64,000 nucleotides of DNA, from NCBI GenBank assembly GCA_026874595.1, contig CM049306.1:22183019-22247018 (forward strand), in the 5' to 3' direction. Under the pieces are notes generated by a model. The model was not told the origin of the DNA and did no database searches. It saw only the letters and a list, made by a program, of their open reading frames with translations. Each line of letters begins with the position of its first letter. Positions within the stretch are counted from its first letter, which is position 1. This document shows positions 47,964 to 59,037 of the stretch, piece by piece. The translations under genes were made by a program, and so were the position numbers. Source of the stretch: Sipunculus nudus. Taxonomy: Eukaryota; Annelida; Sipuncula; Golfingiida; Sipunculidae.

Positions 47964-49455
47964 TATTAAGAAGTGTAAAAACATGGGCAATGTTTGGACG
48001 AAACATAAATGTAGACTCAAAAATAAAAATTTTCATATTATGATTATTGGTAATTTTATTTGAAAATATATTTCGGAAGTACTTGCAAACTCGCTCATCC
48101 GTTGTATACTCCTGTACAACGCTTGACAGGCAGGAAATACTAAATAAATTACAAAAAGCATAACAGCTAAATAATTTGGCGCAATATATAATAAAGAAGC
48201 AACATTTTCTTGATTAAGATAACCTCCAGTATTTGTTATAAATGCAGGCTTGATGGAATATATTAATCTGTAAAAAACACGCATGCATGTATATAACTTA
48301 TGACAACTGCTCTTTATTTGGGTAAAATTACACAAATACCAGTGCATACACATGAACAAAAAAAAATCTTATCGTGATCCTTATGTGTGAAAAGACTTTT
48401 TTTTTTGCAAATTTGCATATAACTTCATGGTATTCGCATATTTTGAGAATTTGTTTGGGGGGGGGAAGCAGCTATATACCCAACCCCATAACCCATATAT
48501 GCGCTATCAATTATCATTTGTGATCATATCAAAGGAGTGGTAAATTAGAACCGAGCACATGCACGCAAGGACGCATCTATAAGCATTCCTCTATTATATC
48601 AAAACCAAGTTTACCCATTCATAAAATAAATGCAAACGTAAACATTCAAAAGTAATTAGCAACATTGAATTATGTAAATATTAATGTGAGGCAAACCGAT
48701 ACCCCATTATCATTAGTTAAATACTCGAACTACAGCTGATTTTCAAGTTGATTTTACTCATTCGAGATTATTTTGAATAACCAGTAGCTTTAATTACACT
48801 TCCCTGTGTGCGGCTGCTATATAAAAGAGCTTATCAGCTTACGGTAAATTTGATCTCTGGCATGTACGTCTTGATGTATTATAAAGCATTTCATATCTAG
48901 TTTATATTTATGCACCATTGATCACTGCATTGCTGATCGAAAAGAAATATTCATAAATTAATGCTGTGGGAATAATATTTAATTTTCCTGTCACATTTTG
49001 AAAAGTTGTTCTTTTCACCATATACGTCTAAAAAAGTGTTCGACTACAGAAATTCAAACGGATATATACAGCCCAATCTTAGTCATTAATCATTTACATG
49101 TTATTAATGACGAGCCAGCACGTTTTCAGATTTTAACTCTGCAATCACAAAAAAAAGACCTTGCAAATACATACACTGTTTACTGTGTTGTTTACTATGT
49201 ATGTATTTCCCAAAACAAGGCCAATTGAAAAAATGTCTTTATAGATGTCGAAGCCTTAAGAAGCTGCAACATTCTACGTGAACGGCGTAGAATTAATTTG
49301 GATAGAAATGTTAATGTCTAATAATAAATAATGCAAATGACATAAGGACATAACGTATAGATATACATGTTTCTCTGATAAAGAGGCCTATAACAGTGGT
49401 TTAAGGGAGGGGGGGGGCTTCAGCCCCCAAAGCTCCCCCTCTGGATCCGCCACTG
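47821..49455. mobile_element. Non-autonomous TIR element, 5-bp target duplication
   Basis: The left end CAGGGGCGGATCCAG and the right end CTGGATCCGCCACTG are inverted copies with one mismatch over 15 bp. AAGAC lies on both outer sides (47816-47820 and 49456-49460) and is a candidate 5-bp target-site duplication. The 1.6-kb interior is AT-rich, contains an AT array at 47903-47962 and G-runs near both ends, and has no recognisable transposase. Terminal words are shared with the smaller repeats at 4424 and 28346, so these may be deletion derivatives of one superfamily. CAG ends suggest hAT, but hAT duplicates 8 bp; the 5 bp seen leaves the superfamily open. Confidence 0.65.
47903..47962. repeat. 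(AT)n microsatellite inside the TIR element
   Basis: About 60 bp of AT dinucleotides, 80 bp inside the left end. Confidence 0.95.
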
Positions 49456-49850
49456 AAGACAGAGAAGGTGCAGGGAAACTAGCCTATTTTAAGCTCTTCC
49501 TTTTACAGCCTGGTTTCTGTTTTCGAGACCAGAGAGGTAATTTAGGTTGATTTCTCCGAACAGTCAATACTATACTCTCACTGCTACACGGGAAATGTCA
49601 ATAAAAAGGCAACCACTCGTACCGGAAGGTCTATAGGTTACAATATCCCGTCCCCGTGTCCAGCACATTTGTCACATCAATTCATATATCTTCAAGTCAG
49701 AGACCGCTGAAATAAGATCTCCTAACATATTAAAACTCTTGTGTGCTAACGCGATTTGACATGTTATATGATTTTGCTTTAGCAAAAAGTTTTGTGCAGG
49801 ACTCCAGGGAAAGTAGTATAAAACTATTTGATAACTAGATATTTCTTGGC
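49456..49850. other. No recognisable feature
   Basis: Nothing coding or repeated was recognised between the TIR element and the 324-bp tandem repeat. Confidence 0.45.
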
Positions 49851-49859
49851 GCCGCAGGT

Positions 49860-50760
49860 GCCATAGTATCCCTAGACAATTAACAATTATGAAATAACTC
49901 TCATAGAAAAGGTCACTCTCATTGAAAAGGTTATGACCCCAATTTCAATATACATCACCCCTAACCCATGTCTATGTATATGCATAATATGAAAGAAATC
50001 TGTCCATTAGTTTTTGACTTATAATGCTCACAGTACTGTAAAGTGGCAATTTTTGGGGTATTAAACGGCACGAAAAACAACTAAAGAATAACAGGTGGTG
50101 CCACCAGTTTCCGGTACATGACAATATTATCTAAGATCTTCGATCAAGTTGATTTTTGGACCAATCCTCCCATATTGAGATATTAATGATTGTGTGTAAT
50201 TTTCACCATATATGGCAATATTCAAGGTCAAGGCCACTGTCATAGGAAAGGTCATGACCCCAATTTAAACAAACATCATCCCATAAACCATATCTATTGT
50301 ATATGCATAATATAAAAGAAATCTGTCCGTAAGTTTTTGACTTAAAATGCTCACAGTAGTGTCAAGTGGCAATTTTTGGGGTATTAAAAGGCACGAAAAC
50401 AAGTAAAGAATAATAGGTGGCGCCTCCAGTTACTGGTACATGACAACCCTATCCATGATCTTCGATCAACTTGATTTTGGGATCAATCCATGCAAGATTT
50501 ATTGAGATATTTAAGAATTTATGGGATTTTCCCCAAAATTGGACCTATTCAAGGTCAAGGACACTCTCCTAGGAAAGGTCATAACCTCATTTTAGATAGG
50601 GGTCGTCCCCTTACCAATTTCTATACATATACCAAGTTTGGTAAGGATCCGTGAAATATTTTTTGACTTATCACGCGAACAAGATTTATACGCGGCGGCG
50701 GCGGCGGGACCGGTATGAAAACATAGTATCCCCCGACTTTGCCTGGGGATACAATTATTA
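49860..50760 (+). repeat. ~324-bp tandem repeat (2.3 units) ending in a hairpin
   Basis: Unit starts (AAAGGTYATGACC) lie at 49926, 50247 and 50574, that is 321 and 327 bp apart. Each unit contains GAAATCTGTCC, TTTTTGACTTA, GGCAATTTTTGGGGTATTAA and GATCTTCGATCAA. ATAGTATCCC occurs near both boundaries (49863 and 50724). The right end has a GCGGCGGCGGCGG run and a perfect 8-bp-stem hairpin (GTATCCCC 50726-50733 with GGGGATAC 50745-50752). No protein is encoded. A terminal hairpin is a feature of Helitron-like elements, but the expected CTRR end was not seen. Confidence 0.7.
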
Positions 50761-50959
50761 ATGTAGCTATAATCATTTATTCACAGGTGCAAATTGCAAT
50801 TCTGTATTCTCAGGGGTATAACTTACCAGTTCCATAATATCAGCTTAGAAGTAGCATTGGAGAAGTTCCAGTATGTCTTAAGCCTATTGCACTGTAACAT
50901 TCTTGCCCTTTGAACTGGAACTCAGATGGCCAGGGGTGGGGCATCAACACTGATTAACA

Positions 50960-51955
50960 GTCAATATAGAGATACCCCATAACCAATCACAATGCAGGGT
51001 TTCTACCCTGCCTTCTGTGGCCTGTATTTAATTGTGAATAAGTCAGAAATTCGCGCTCTCTTGGACCAGACAAGTGGACCCTACAGAAGGCTAGCCGTGA
51101 GGCCAGCCAGGGTATGGCTTTTTTCACCTTAGGGTTGGTTTTACAACAGTGTCGGCTACCCAGGTGAAGAGCCACCCACTACCAAAGAGCAGTCCTTTTA
51201 TCTAGTCTGGTAAGTATCTTTCCGTTTCATTTATACGTTCAGATAATAATATGCAGTCCTGATAATTTAAAGGTTTAGGCTCTATTCCAGTATAAAAGTG
51301 TTATTATCTCTTTAAATTGTGCGAGTGCATGTTGCCAAAGCCCAATTTCCTCCCAAAATAAATAACCAGCTACAGCACAATGTCTGATTTCACGGATGCT
51401 GGCAGCTTCCCGGGCACGCATATAGCATTAGATGCTCCCGGGATGTCATATGCCTATTGCACAATGTCTGATTTCAAGGATGCTGGCAGCGTCCCGGGCC
51501 TGTAGCTATCCCATAAGCCCTTTGGCCAATCAGCAACCAGCTATCTTCATCACAACTACCTAGAATTTTACTATAATTACTGAAAATTTCCAACACTTCC
51601 CCTCATTTCTCCCATATAAATCATTATATATTAATTTATTTAATCTTTAATTAGCATACCTCTTCACGTTTAGATTTTATCTTTGCAGCCACAAGCTGGC
51701 CGGTTCTTCCAGACTGGGCGTTTTATATCCCCACCGATCATACTCTTTACTAGGGCATAGTCAAAATTATATTTCTCTGGTCTCTCCTTAGAAAATGGTG
51801 TAAATGTTACATATTATGTTTCTATATATTGTTGCATGTGTTTTGAGATTATGGACTGTACATATGTTATAGCTTGTGGTTTAGGGATTTTGCATTGTAT
51901 GTTTGTATCATGAATTATTATTATGGTGAATTCGTCATTAATAAATGACATTTTT
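50960..51955 (+). ncRNA. Candidate two-exon noncoding transcript or retro-repeat
   Basis: Features line up in transcript order: a CCAAT motif (near 50983), a GCAGGGT hairpin (50994-51011), a good donor CTG|GTAAGTA at 51211/51212, an acceptor TTATCTTTGCAG ending at 51688, and AATAAA at 51940-51945 before a T-run. No long open frame is present. Each signal alone is weak; the order and spacing make a spliced, polyadenylated RNA possible. Confidence 0.25.
51375..51495 (+). repeat. 84-bp-spaced duplication
   Basis: GCACAATGTCTGATTTCAMG GATGCTGGCAGC is present at 51375 and 51459 with near identity over ~36 bp, and CCCGGG motifs lie between. Confidence 0.8.
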
Positions 51956-51960
51956 TAATC

Positions 51961-53210
51961 AATTCTGGTGTTAAGTAGTTCCTGGAGTGTCTGCACAAAT
52001 GTTATGGAGTCCATGTTTCACTTATTAGGGCCTATATATATTTGTATTATTTGAGAAGTGTGCTTTTTAATCATCCTACGTAATATTTTAACGATACAAT
52101 GCTGATAAAATGCAAACTCTCTGGCATGAGAGTTTTAAACTCTAAGGCATGAGTCGGAAAAAGAAATAGATAATCCCATTTGTCGTCAATTACCAGCTGC
52201 TACATCGCTATATCGATATACCAGCACTCGTGGTAACACGAAGTCTTAACCCGTGACAATGTAACACGGCCTTAACATCAAATTTCTTGCTGTGTTCCAT
52301 TAACTCGGGCAAATGGAATGATCAGGGAAACCTCGTTATCGTTAACATAACTAGATGTACGTGTGTGTAGTCGTGCAACTATCTGGTACCCCGCTAGGTT
52401 ACCCCCTTCCACCAATCAAGCTTTCCCGTGATGTGCTGTATCAGGCTCAGTAGGACAGATTCACTAGGTCAGATGCTGACAAATGCTGGCCCTAAAAGTT
52501 ATGAATGGGACGGTCTCCCAGTGTACGAAAGGATTCAGGGGCGTCACAAAAGTATATATAAATCCTTTGAAATAAAAATATATTACGGTGATCCAGTTTA
52601 CCTTCTAAATATCATGTTCCTTGGGTGTTACCCTAACCCCCATAAAAATCATCAACATATATACATAACTTTTGCGTTAAGTTGGCCACAGACAATTTAA
52701 CGGACCAACAGAATATACGTCCTTCCTGGCACAGGTATAATATATAATGAGAGGCAATTATAACAAATAGCTGTATTTTATATGATAGTAAATAATGTCA
52801 GGGAACTGTTATACAGCGGTAAATGATATCATATTTACTGATAAGAAGACAGTCCCAGTGAGATCCAAGGTTGAGGGCCACATGTTATTACAACCATGCC
52901 AAGCTTAAGAATAAATTATGTCTCCAAGGCTCGTTCCATGTTTTATGTATACTAAAAACACTAAGGATATGAAACTGCAGAATATATATTAGTATCCGTT
53001 CCATGGCTGGTATCTATATACAAACACACCATAGCAGTGTCCGTCCCGTGAGTCCTAAATATTCATAGTGTAACACATGTCCCCTCCTGTGTCCCATGCT
53101 ACGTTTTTTAATGTTTACCACGTCCAAGCTTGTGATAAATATCATATTCCAGCTATAGCACCATGAATCCCGGATTTATTGGAATTATTTTTTTATGTCA
53201 AAAATGAAGG
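51961..53210. other. No recognisable gene
   Basis: A 90-codon frame at 52428 has no recognised homology. Otherwise AT-rich. Confidence 0.45.
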
Positions 53211-53269
53211 ATGGCCTACCGTGTTAAGAAATACTTCGTATTATTTTGGGTAAGATGTTGTATATTAAT

Positions 53270-53633
53270 TGTACGGGGTGACATAAAAGCGGACCGAACT
53301 GTCTCGCTGGTGAAGCTTGCTTTGCTAGCGAAGCGGTTGGTACGCCGGACTTTTGCGCCATCGACATGGGTTCGAATCCGGGATCGGCCCAATGTTTTAC
53401 CCTGAGCAATTTGCATTCCTAATAAATGAAGGCTCGTCCAACGTGATGGTAAACTTTGTGGACCAGGGAATAAGCTCACCAAAGTTTGACTCCTGGGATA
53501 ATAAGGCTTGTTCTGATAGCAGAACGCTCTTAAGAGGGGGTGTTACGGGTTGACATAAAAGGGGACCGAACTGTCTCGCTAGTGAAGCTTGCTTTGCTAG
53601 CGAAGCGGTTGGTACGCCGGACTTGTTCGCCAC
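53270..53633 (+). mobile_element. Second TRIM copy, 3' LTR truncated
   Basis: The 5' LTR (53270-53424) matches that at 12838, with one T lost from the TGTTACGG start. Then follow a PBS-like TGAAGGCTCGTCC (53427-53439), the same ~92-bp interior, purine tract AAGAGGGGG (53532-53540) and a 3' LTR starting TGTTACGGG at 53541. It stops after ~90 bp at the junction with the Harbinger sequence (53633/53634). The A box TAGCGAAGCGG (53326-53336) and B box GGTTCGAATCC (53369-53379) are both exact in this copy. Confidence 0.85.
53326..53379 (+). promoter_or_regulatory. Pol III-like A and B boxes in the TRIM LTR
   Basis: TAGCGAAGCGG fits the A-box consensus TRGYNNARNNG and GGTTCGAATCC fits the B-box consensus GGTTCGANNCC, with tRNA-like spacing (starts 43 bp apart). 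A GCG/CGC D-stem with an AAGCGGTTGGTA loop can be drawn around the A box; the T-stem is weak. This looks tRNA-derived. An internal Pol III promoter is inferred, not shown. Confidence 0.6.
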
Positions 53634-54175
53634 TAATGGCAGTTTCACACAGCACTTACGCATAAATTACGAGCTACACATAAAATATGAGGCATACGCG
53701 GAGATACGCAATTCATGCGCGATATACGTAATTCATAAGTTTTTCATGCGCATTTCATTCGTCGCTAATCGCAGAAGGGGGGGGGGGCCGGGGTGGTCAT
53801 ACGCGAAAACGGTTTTGAGCTGCACAAAATTTTTCCTCTTTTTGGATTTACGCGATCTATGCGTAATTTACGTAGTTTATACGCAGTTCTTACGCATGGG
53901 TATGGGTAATTCATACGCGCATGTGCGCGATACATACGAGATTGTTACGCAAGATCGGCGATTTTCACGACCGTTCCGCGTATGTCCGCGTATGTTTAAC
54001 AAACTTTTCACGCATATAACACGCATGTATCGCAGATGTATCACTTATATATCGCGTATACCGCTAATAACTACGAACATTTCGCATGAATCACTTATAA
54101 AAACAGATGAACTACGCTAGATTTACGCTAAAATCACGCATGCTTCACACAAGAATCGCGTAAGGGGACAGGGTA
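53634..54175 (+). repeat. TACGC-rich subterminal region of a Harbinger element
   Basis: Starts near GGCAGTTTCACACAGCAC and contains over twenty TACGC, ACGCAT or GCGTA words on both strands, about every 20 bp. CpG is far above the window background. The repeats end where the transposase leader begins. Dense short subterminal repeats are expected transposase-binding sites. The exact terminal inverted repeat could not be proved because the right end of the element is missing. Confidence 0.6.
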
Positions 54176-54267
54176 GATAAACCGGCCGATTTCGGACCGC
54201 TGAACCAGTCTGTACACGCCGCCGATGGGTCCACATTTCTGTCCAATGACATCCTGGAGAGGAGACC

Positions 54268-55513
54268 ATGAATCCCCAATGCAGAGAAGTCCTTGCCTTC
54301 CTCCTGCAGCAGCATAACAACCAACTGGCTCAGCTCCAGCAGATCCTGCACCGGAGGCAGAGAAGAAGGCGTGGGAGAAGACACAGAGTCGCCTGGGCGA
54401 GGCCTTGGATTGGAAGAAGAGTCGAACTTGGGATCTATGACAGATTGATGGTGGATATGAGAAATGAAGATCCAAGATCCTTGCATAACGTCATGCAGAT
54501 GCCACCTGCAATGTACGACGAGATCGTCTGACCCCATTAATAACGAACTGGTGTCCACCCCTTGATCCTGGACTCAAGGTGGCACTGACCCTACGCCATC
54601 TTGCCTCTGGTACCAAGTATAAGGACATGCAGTATGCATGGAGGGTGCCGCACAACACCATCAGCTTGGTGGTTCGAGAAGTCTGTGAGGCCATCGTGGA
54701 AGAATACCTTGACGAGCAGACACCCCCCCCCCCCCCCCAAACACTGAGAAAGGCTGGAGACAAATAGTTGACGAATGGTACAAGTGTTTGAACTTTCGCC
54801 ACACGATCGGGGGAAGCACGTGGCATGCAAGGCTCCCCCTGATTCTGGGTCAGAATACTATAATTACAAGGTTTTTTTTTTAGTATCATATTGTTCGCCA
54901 TGGTCTCCTAAGATTACAAGTTTGTGTGGGCTGATGTGTCTACTCTGATGCGCACATCTAAAACAACAGTGATCTGAAAGATGGGCTGGAGAATGATGAC
55001 ATCATGGGCTGGCCACGTCCCGACCCACTCACCAATGACAACCAAGATGTGCCGTATTTCCTGGTGGGTGATGATGCCTTTTCCCTTAGGACCTACCTCA
55101 TGAAGCCTTACAGTGCAAGAAACCTGACGAGGGAAGAGAGATTCTTCAATTACAGGTTCTTCCGTGCCAGAAGAGTTGTTGAAGATGCGTTTGGAATCCT
55201 TGCCAATCGTTTTCGGGTGCTTTTCACCACCATGTGCCATGATGTGGAAAGAGTGAGGCTCATTGTGAGGGCCTGCATCCTCCTGTATAACGTCATGCGC
55301 ACTCGGTACCCAGTCCTCCAGAACAGGCTGATTGACAACCAGGGCCCAGATGAACAGATGAGGCCAGGAGCATGGAGAGCTGGACTCAACCTAGAGGACA
55401 CCCGTGACGTCAGAGCCCCCAAGGAAGGGAAGAGGCAGAGGAACCTCCTGAAGCACTGGGTCAGCTCCCCTGCTGGAACTGTGCCATGGCAGGACAGAAT
55501 GGTAGATGAAGTT
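54268..55513 (+). pseudogene. Harbinger (HARBI1-like) transposase, inactivated
   Basis: Translation in shifting frames follows the family from end to end. The N-terminus is at 54268 (MNPQCREVLAFLL), then MQMPPAMYDEIV and LKVALTLRHLASGTKY with YAWRVPHNTISLVVREVCEAI (helix-turn-helix-like region, 54580-54710). Next come EWYKCLNFRHTIG (54770-54805), a GKHVACKAPP block, and DVPYFLVGDDAF (second catalytic Asp, 55035-55070). FFNYRFFRARRVVEDAFGIL holds the catalytic Glu (55140-55205). The segment between HTIG and GKHV, which should carry the first catalytic Asp, is deleted. Stops near 54530 and 54765 and frameshifts around 54760-54980 add to the loss. A C16 run sits at 54723-54738. The intact frame 55004-55516 ends at TAG. 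Confidence 0.9.
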
Positions 55514-55839
55514 TAGACTGCTTCACACTCTGACCAGGAGGATGTTATGTGATGTTATTGTACTAGTAATGCAATAAATATTGCACTTGTTGTTGGAACT
55601 TGTATGTCATACGATCAATACGTATATGAATAAAATAAAGATAGTGATGTAATAACAATTGCTTAGTGATAAACCTTGAAATATATTTATTCACCTATTC
55701 ATCCACAAACTTTGTTTTACATTCATGCACATGAAAAGTTGTCATTCCTAACAACCAATCAATATACATCAATAAAATACTGTACATCAATATAATACTG
55801 TATATCATTTTAACTGTACAAAAAACTAAATGCACATGA

Positions 55840-56005
55840 CCAAAAGCAAAAACACTGTCTGTGGTAATCACTATCTATGTGAAAGCATTGCATGAGGTTA
55901 TCACTGTCCGTGTAAAAATAAAAAAAGCACTATCTGTGGTAATCACTGTCCATAAAAAAAATTAAGCACTGTTTGTGGTAATTCCTGTTCGTGCAAAAGC
56001 ACTAA
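55840..56005. repeat. Short tandem repeat CACTGTCTGTGGTAATCACT
   Basis: Three to four diverged units of about 50 bp containing AGCACTRTCTGTGGTAATCA and CTGTCCRTG. It lies between the two convergent Harbinger genes. Confidence 0.7.
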
Positions 56006-56014
56006 TCACACTCA

Positions 56015-56278
56015 TCATCCTCTTGCATTAATTGCCTGCAGCACCATGTAAGTCATGGAGTTGTCAGTCTGTTGTGGAGGAGGTGTGCTGGTGGAAGGTA
56101 CCAGGTAGAAGGATGAGTCACTTTGTCTGGATGCTGTCTGCTGCTGCTGCTGCTGCTGGACTTGCTGGTATGAAGCCTGTGGTTGGTTGAGGGCAGGATG
56201 ATGAGCTGATTGCCGCTGCATGAAGGGAGCCTGTGGTTGGTTGAAGGCAGGCTGTTCAGCTGGTTGCTGCTGCATTTA
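56015..56278 (-). pseudogene. C-terminal fragment of the Harbinger accessory (Myb-like) protein
   Basis: On the minus strand an 86-codon frame is Gln-rich. It contains an imperfect internal repeat (QPAFNQPQAPFMQ, then HPALNQPQASYQQ), a Q7 run and an end of the form NSMTYMVLQAINARG. In Harbinger elements a second, DNA-binding protein is usually coded convergently to the transposase, and low-complexity C-termini fit. The Myb/SANT domain itself is absent: recognisable sequence stops near 56300. The identification rests on position and style, so it is tentative. Confidence 0.5.
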
Positions 56279-56280
56279 GG

Positions 56281-56559
56281 GAGCCTGTTGTTTTAAGCAG
56301 CCGGAGCTTTTTCTTTCAAAATGGCATGAGGTCATTTTACCTTTAATCTCGTATCTCACTCATATATGTTTGCTAATATGTGACGGCGGAATGTAAGACT
56401 TGCCAGACTGCAATAAAATGTTTAAAAAACGCTACGAGGACGCACCTCGTAGTGATTCATATTCATTTTCAATGTCAACATGCGATTCAACGCCAACGTA
56501 ATTATTTTGGTTCAACGTAATGTTCCCTTGACTTCACTTGCCACTCAGACAGGAGTGTA
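56281..56559. other. No gene; perfect 8-bp hairpin
   Basis: CTACGAGG (56432-56439), loop ACGCA, CCTCGTAG (56445-56452). Otherwise nothing recognised. The Harbinger element is broken somewhere near 56300. Confidence 0.5.
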
Positions 56560-56930
56560 CGTGCTACAGGATATGAAGTAAAGCCCGAAAGCACAAGACT
56601 CAAATCCGGGAGATCATGAGTTCGAATTTCAGCCGAGGCGGTGAGATTTTTTACGGTCGGCCCCAACCTAGGATGAGCGCGCTACAAGCTATATGGGGCG
56701 GCCGTGCCCAACAGCCGTACGTTTTTCACTCACAAACGAGTGCGCATTTCGGGGTTCCTCGATGGTATGACTCATTAATGAAAAACGATTATACATCAAA
56801 GGCCCGCAGGTGCAGTAGTAACCGGTCCTGGTTAACACCAAGATATAAAATGAGAGAAAGCGTGTAATACTGCCCGTGAAATACTAAGTATTGACTTCTA
56901 AGTACATATACCAAGGTTAATTCGCAAAAA
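56560..56930 (+). repeat. SINE-like repeat with tRNA-Leu-like head
   Basis: AGACTCAAATC followed by GGGAGATCATGAGTTCGAAT resembles the anticodon arm, variable arm and T arm of a tRNA-Leu (B-box-like GAGTTCGAATTTC). About 180 bp downstream lies the block shared with 3365-3482. A tRNA-derived SINE with a diverged body is the likely class; no clear A box or tail was found. Confidence 0.4.
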
Positions 56931-58769
56931 AAATTAGTCCATACATGGATCTTCATGTTTTTAATGATATCTCTGCTGGATGAATCTAAATGCATTGTAG
57001 ACACTGTCGCAACGTTTTTGGTACGATAGGTCCAGGGTCCTCTGCCGGGATGACAGGCACAGCGTATGTGTGATCCTGGTTATTGGGTCCCTAAGCCACG
57101 GCCAACATTGGTGAGTAATGACGTTGACCGTCCCACAAGCACTGGACCTTACCTGGTTAGTCGATGAAATAGTCGGTCAGAGGGCTGTATAAATTAGATA
57201 TACAATTTTTTTCGCGAAGTAGCAGAACCGATTCTAAGCGTTGCGACACAGCAAGGACAAGTTTGATGGTTCTGACAGTGGGAGGAACTAAGTCTTAACA
57301 ATTGCATCGACTAAGCCAGTCTAGGTTCTCTTATAATGGGCCTACCGGTATCAGGAGTTAATAGGTCGAGGCTATTGTGTTTGCCAAGCAGAGAGCTGAC
57401 ACTGGCTTTAGAAGTAATGTTATAATCCATGCTTAATTGCGTTTTTTGCACAGTAGAAAATATATACTGCAAATACCCGCAATTTCATTCAACAAAATGA
57501 GAAACACATGACCTTTCTTTATATTCACGTATCCTAATTGGTAATGGCATTTATGATATGCAAGAGGTCATTTATAAAGAGCAAATATTATATACATTTC
57601 TATGCCTTTATCCAGAGGAATAAGAAATGAGGCGTGTCTTAAGAGCACTCTTAAAGGAACTTAGGTTTGCGCATGCTCTTACAGAATGTAACATACGGTT
57701 CCAGGTAATGAAAAAACTGTCTGTCACCATATACACAGAGAAAGCGAGGTACGCAGACTATCCTGTAAAACATCAGAGGACTGAAAAGCTCTGCACAGAG
57801 GATATTCCACAAACAGCTAATTGTGCTCGATAAAAGCTGTCATTCAGTGCTTTGTACACCTGTTTGAGCATTTTTATGTAAATTCATTTTCTCAGATGTA
57901 TTTTGATAATCGGTACGACGACTTCAAACATACTGGTCTGGTAGTAGCGCTGGGGCGATATATCGATCTGAGAGTGCCTATATTATAATCGATGGGTCTG
58001 ACAAATATCAATGAGTTTATTGATGGCCTAGGGAGATTGAGTTGAGCTCCCTTACAGTTTAAAAGCAAATAGCTTTGGCAGGGCTCAATGCGATTATCGA
58101 TAGCTCTGACAATAATCTATATGATTATCGATGGATCTGAAAAGAATTGTGTAAAATTAAATAAAATATAATAAACTGGTTCATAAACTGATTTGGATAA
58201 TAGATTTATTCTTAATATGAATCTATAGGTAAAGCATTACCAGAACGATTATTTGATTGACTTTATTATCAGAGATTTAAAAAAAGTTTGGTAATCTTTC
58301 AATGAACAAGGAAAAAACTTTTTTAAATATATTCTATTGATTCCCGTTGAACATCAAAGGCAGGAGCCATGGTTCGCACCACCAGCATATCTCTTATCCG
58401 AAAACGTGACGCGGTCATGACATACTTGGAGGCCATTATAGCTTATGCTCAAGCACAAAAAGCACTGGCAGGGACAATCGATGAGGCTATTAACTGTGGG
58501 GCTATCAGGCAGAAAAGAAAAGAAACTTTTCCTGAATGCGATCGCTTGACGATGCGTGTGTCAACTCCAAAGGACCAAATATGAGCGGTCGCAGGTAAAC
58601 TTTTTTTGGAAGCAACAAAATATAATATACTAGATGTTTTTTTTTAAATTATCAATAAAAAAATTGAGAAACCAAAGACACCAACATATTTATAAACCAA
58701 GAAAAAAAAATGTCAAACACCGGTTGCATCAGTTGTTTCTGTACTCTGTGTTACCCGAACGGAAAAGCG
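56931..58769. other. No established gene
   Basis: Frames of 68 (57627) and 71 codons (58369) have no recognised homology. Many GATCGAT/ATCGATGG words cluster at 57950-58140 as a faint repeat. No coding claim is made. Confidence 0.4.
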
Positions 58770-58960
58770 CTCGTATTTGAAAGCGGATTCATTCGGTCTT
58801 TGTTAAGTGCACGAACTTTAAACCCTTCTTTTTCTTTTGATTGATAAAAATTCCTTTGGAGGCATTAAATGGATCAATCGGGCGTTATACCGGGCTAGTG
58901 ACCACAAAATGCACGAAATTTCCGCACAGAGCCCCCGGCACTGTAACCATTGTGTTGACC
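58770..58960 (+). repeat. Dispersed repeat shared with 29.25-29.38 kb
   Basis: Shares ordered blocks with the minus strand of 29250-29380: TTGAAAGCGG, CGGTCTTTG, a CTTTTGA block, AAAATTCCTTTGGAGGC and AATGGATCAATC. Confidence 0.55.
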
Positions 58961-59037
58961 ACGGGAGAAAAAATAGGCACCGGCGGGTGCACTTTAATAT
59001 TAATATTTATATGCAGCCATAAATAAACCTTTCTTGC

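Noticed and set aside
50726-50760. Helitron 3' terminus
   Set aside because: The hairpin is good but no CTRR end follows at the expected distance and no 5' TC start was identified; kept only as a possibility.
54134-54901. Minus-strand frames of 113-137 codons opposite the Harbinger transposase
   Set aside because: They are antisense shadows of the transposase coding strand and show no motif.
58841-59026. Frame with a GTVTIVLTTGEKIGTGG-like stretch as a real domain
   Set aside because: The nucleotide sequence is shared with the minus strand at 29250-29380, so it is an interspersed repeat.
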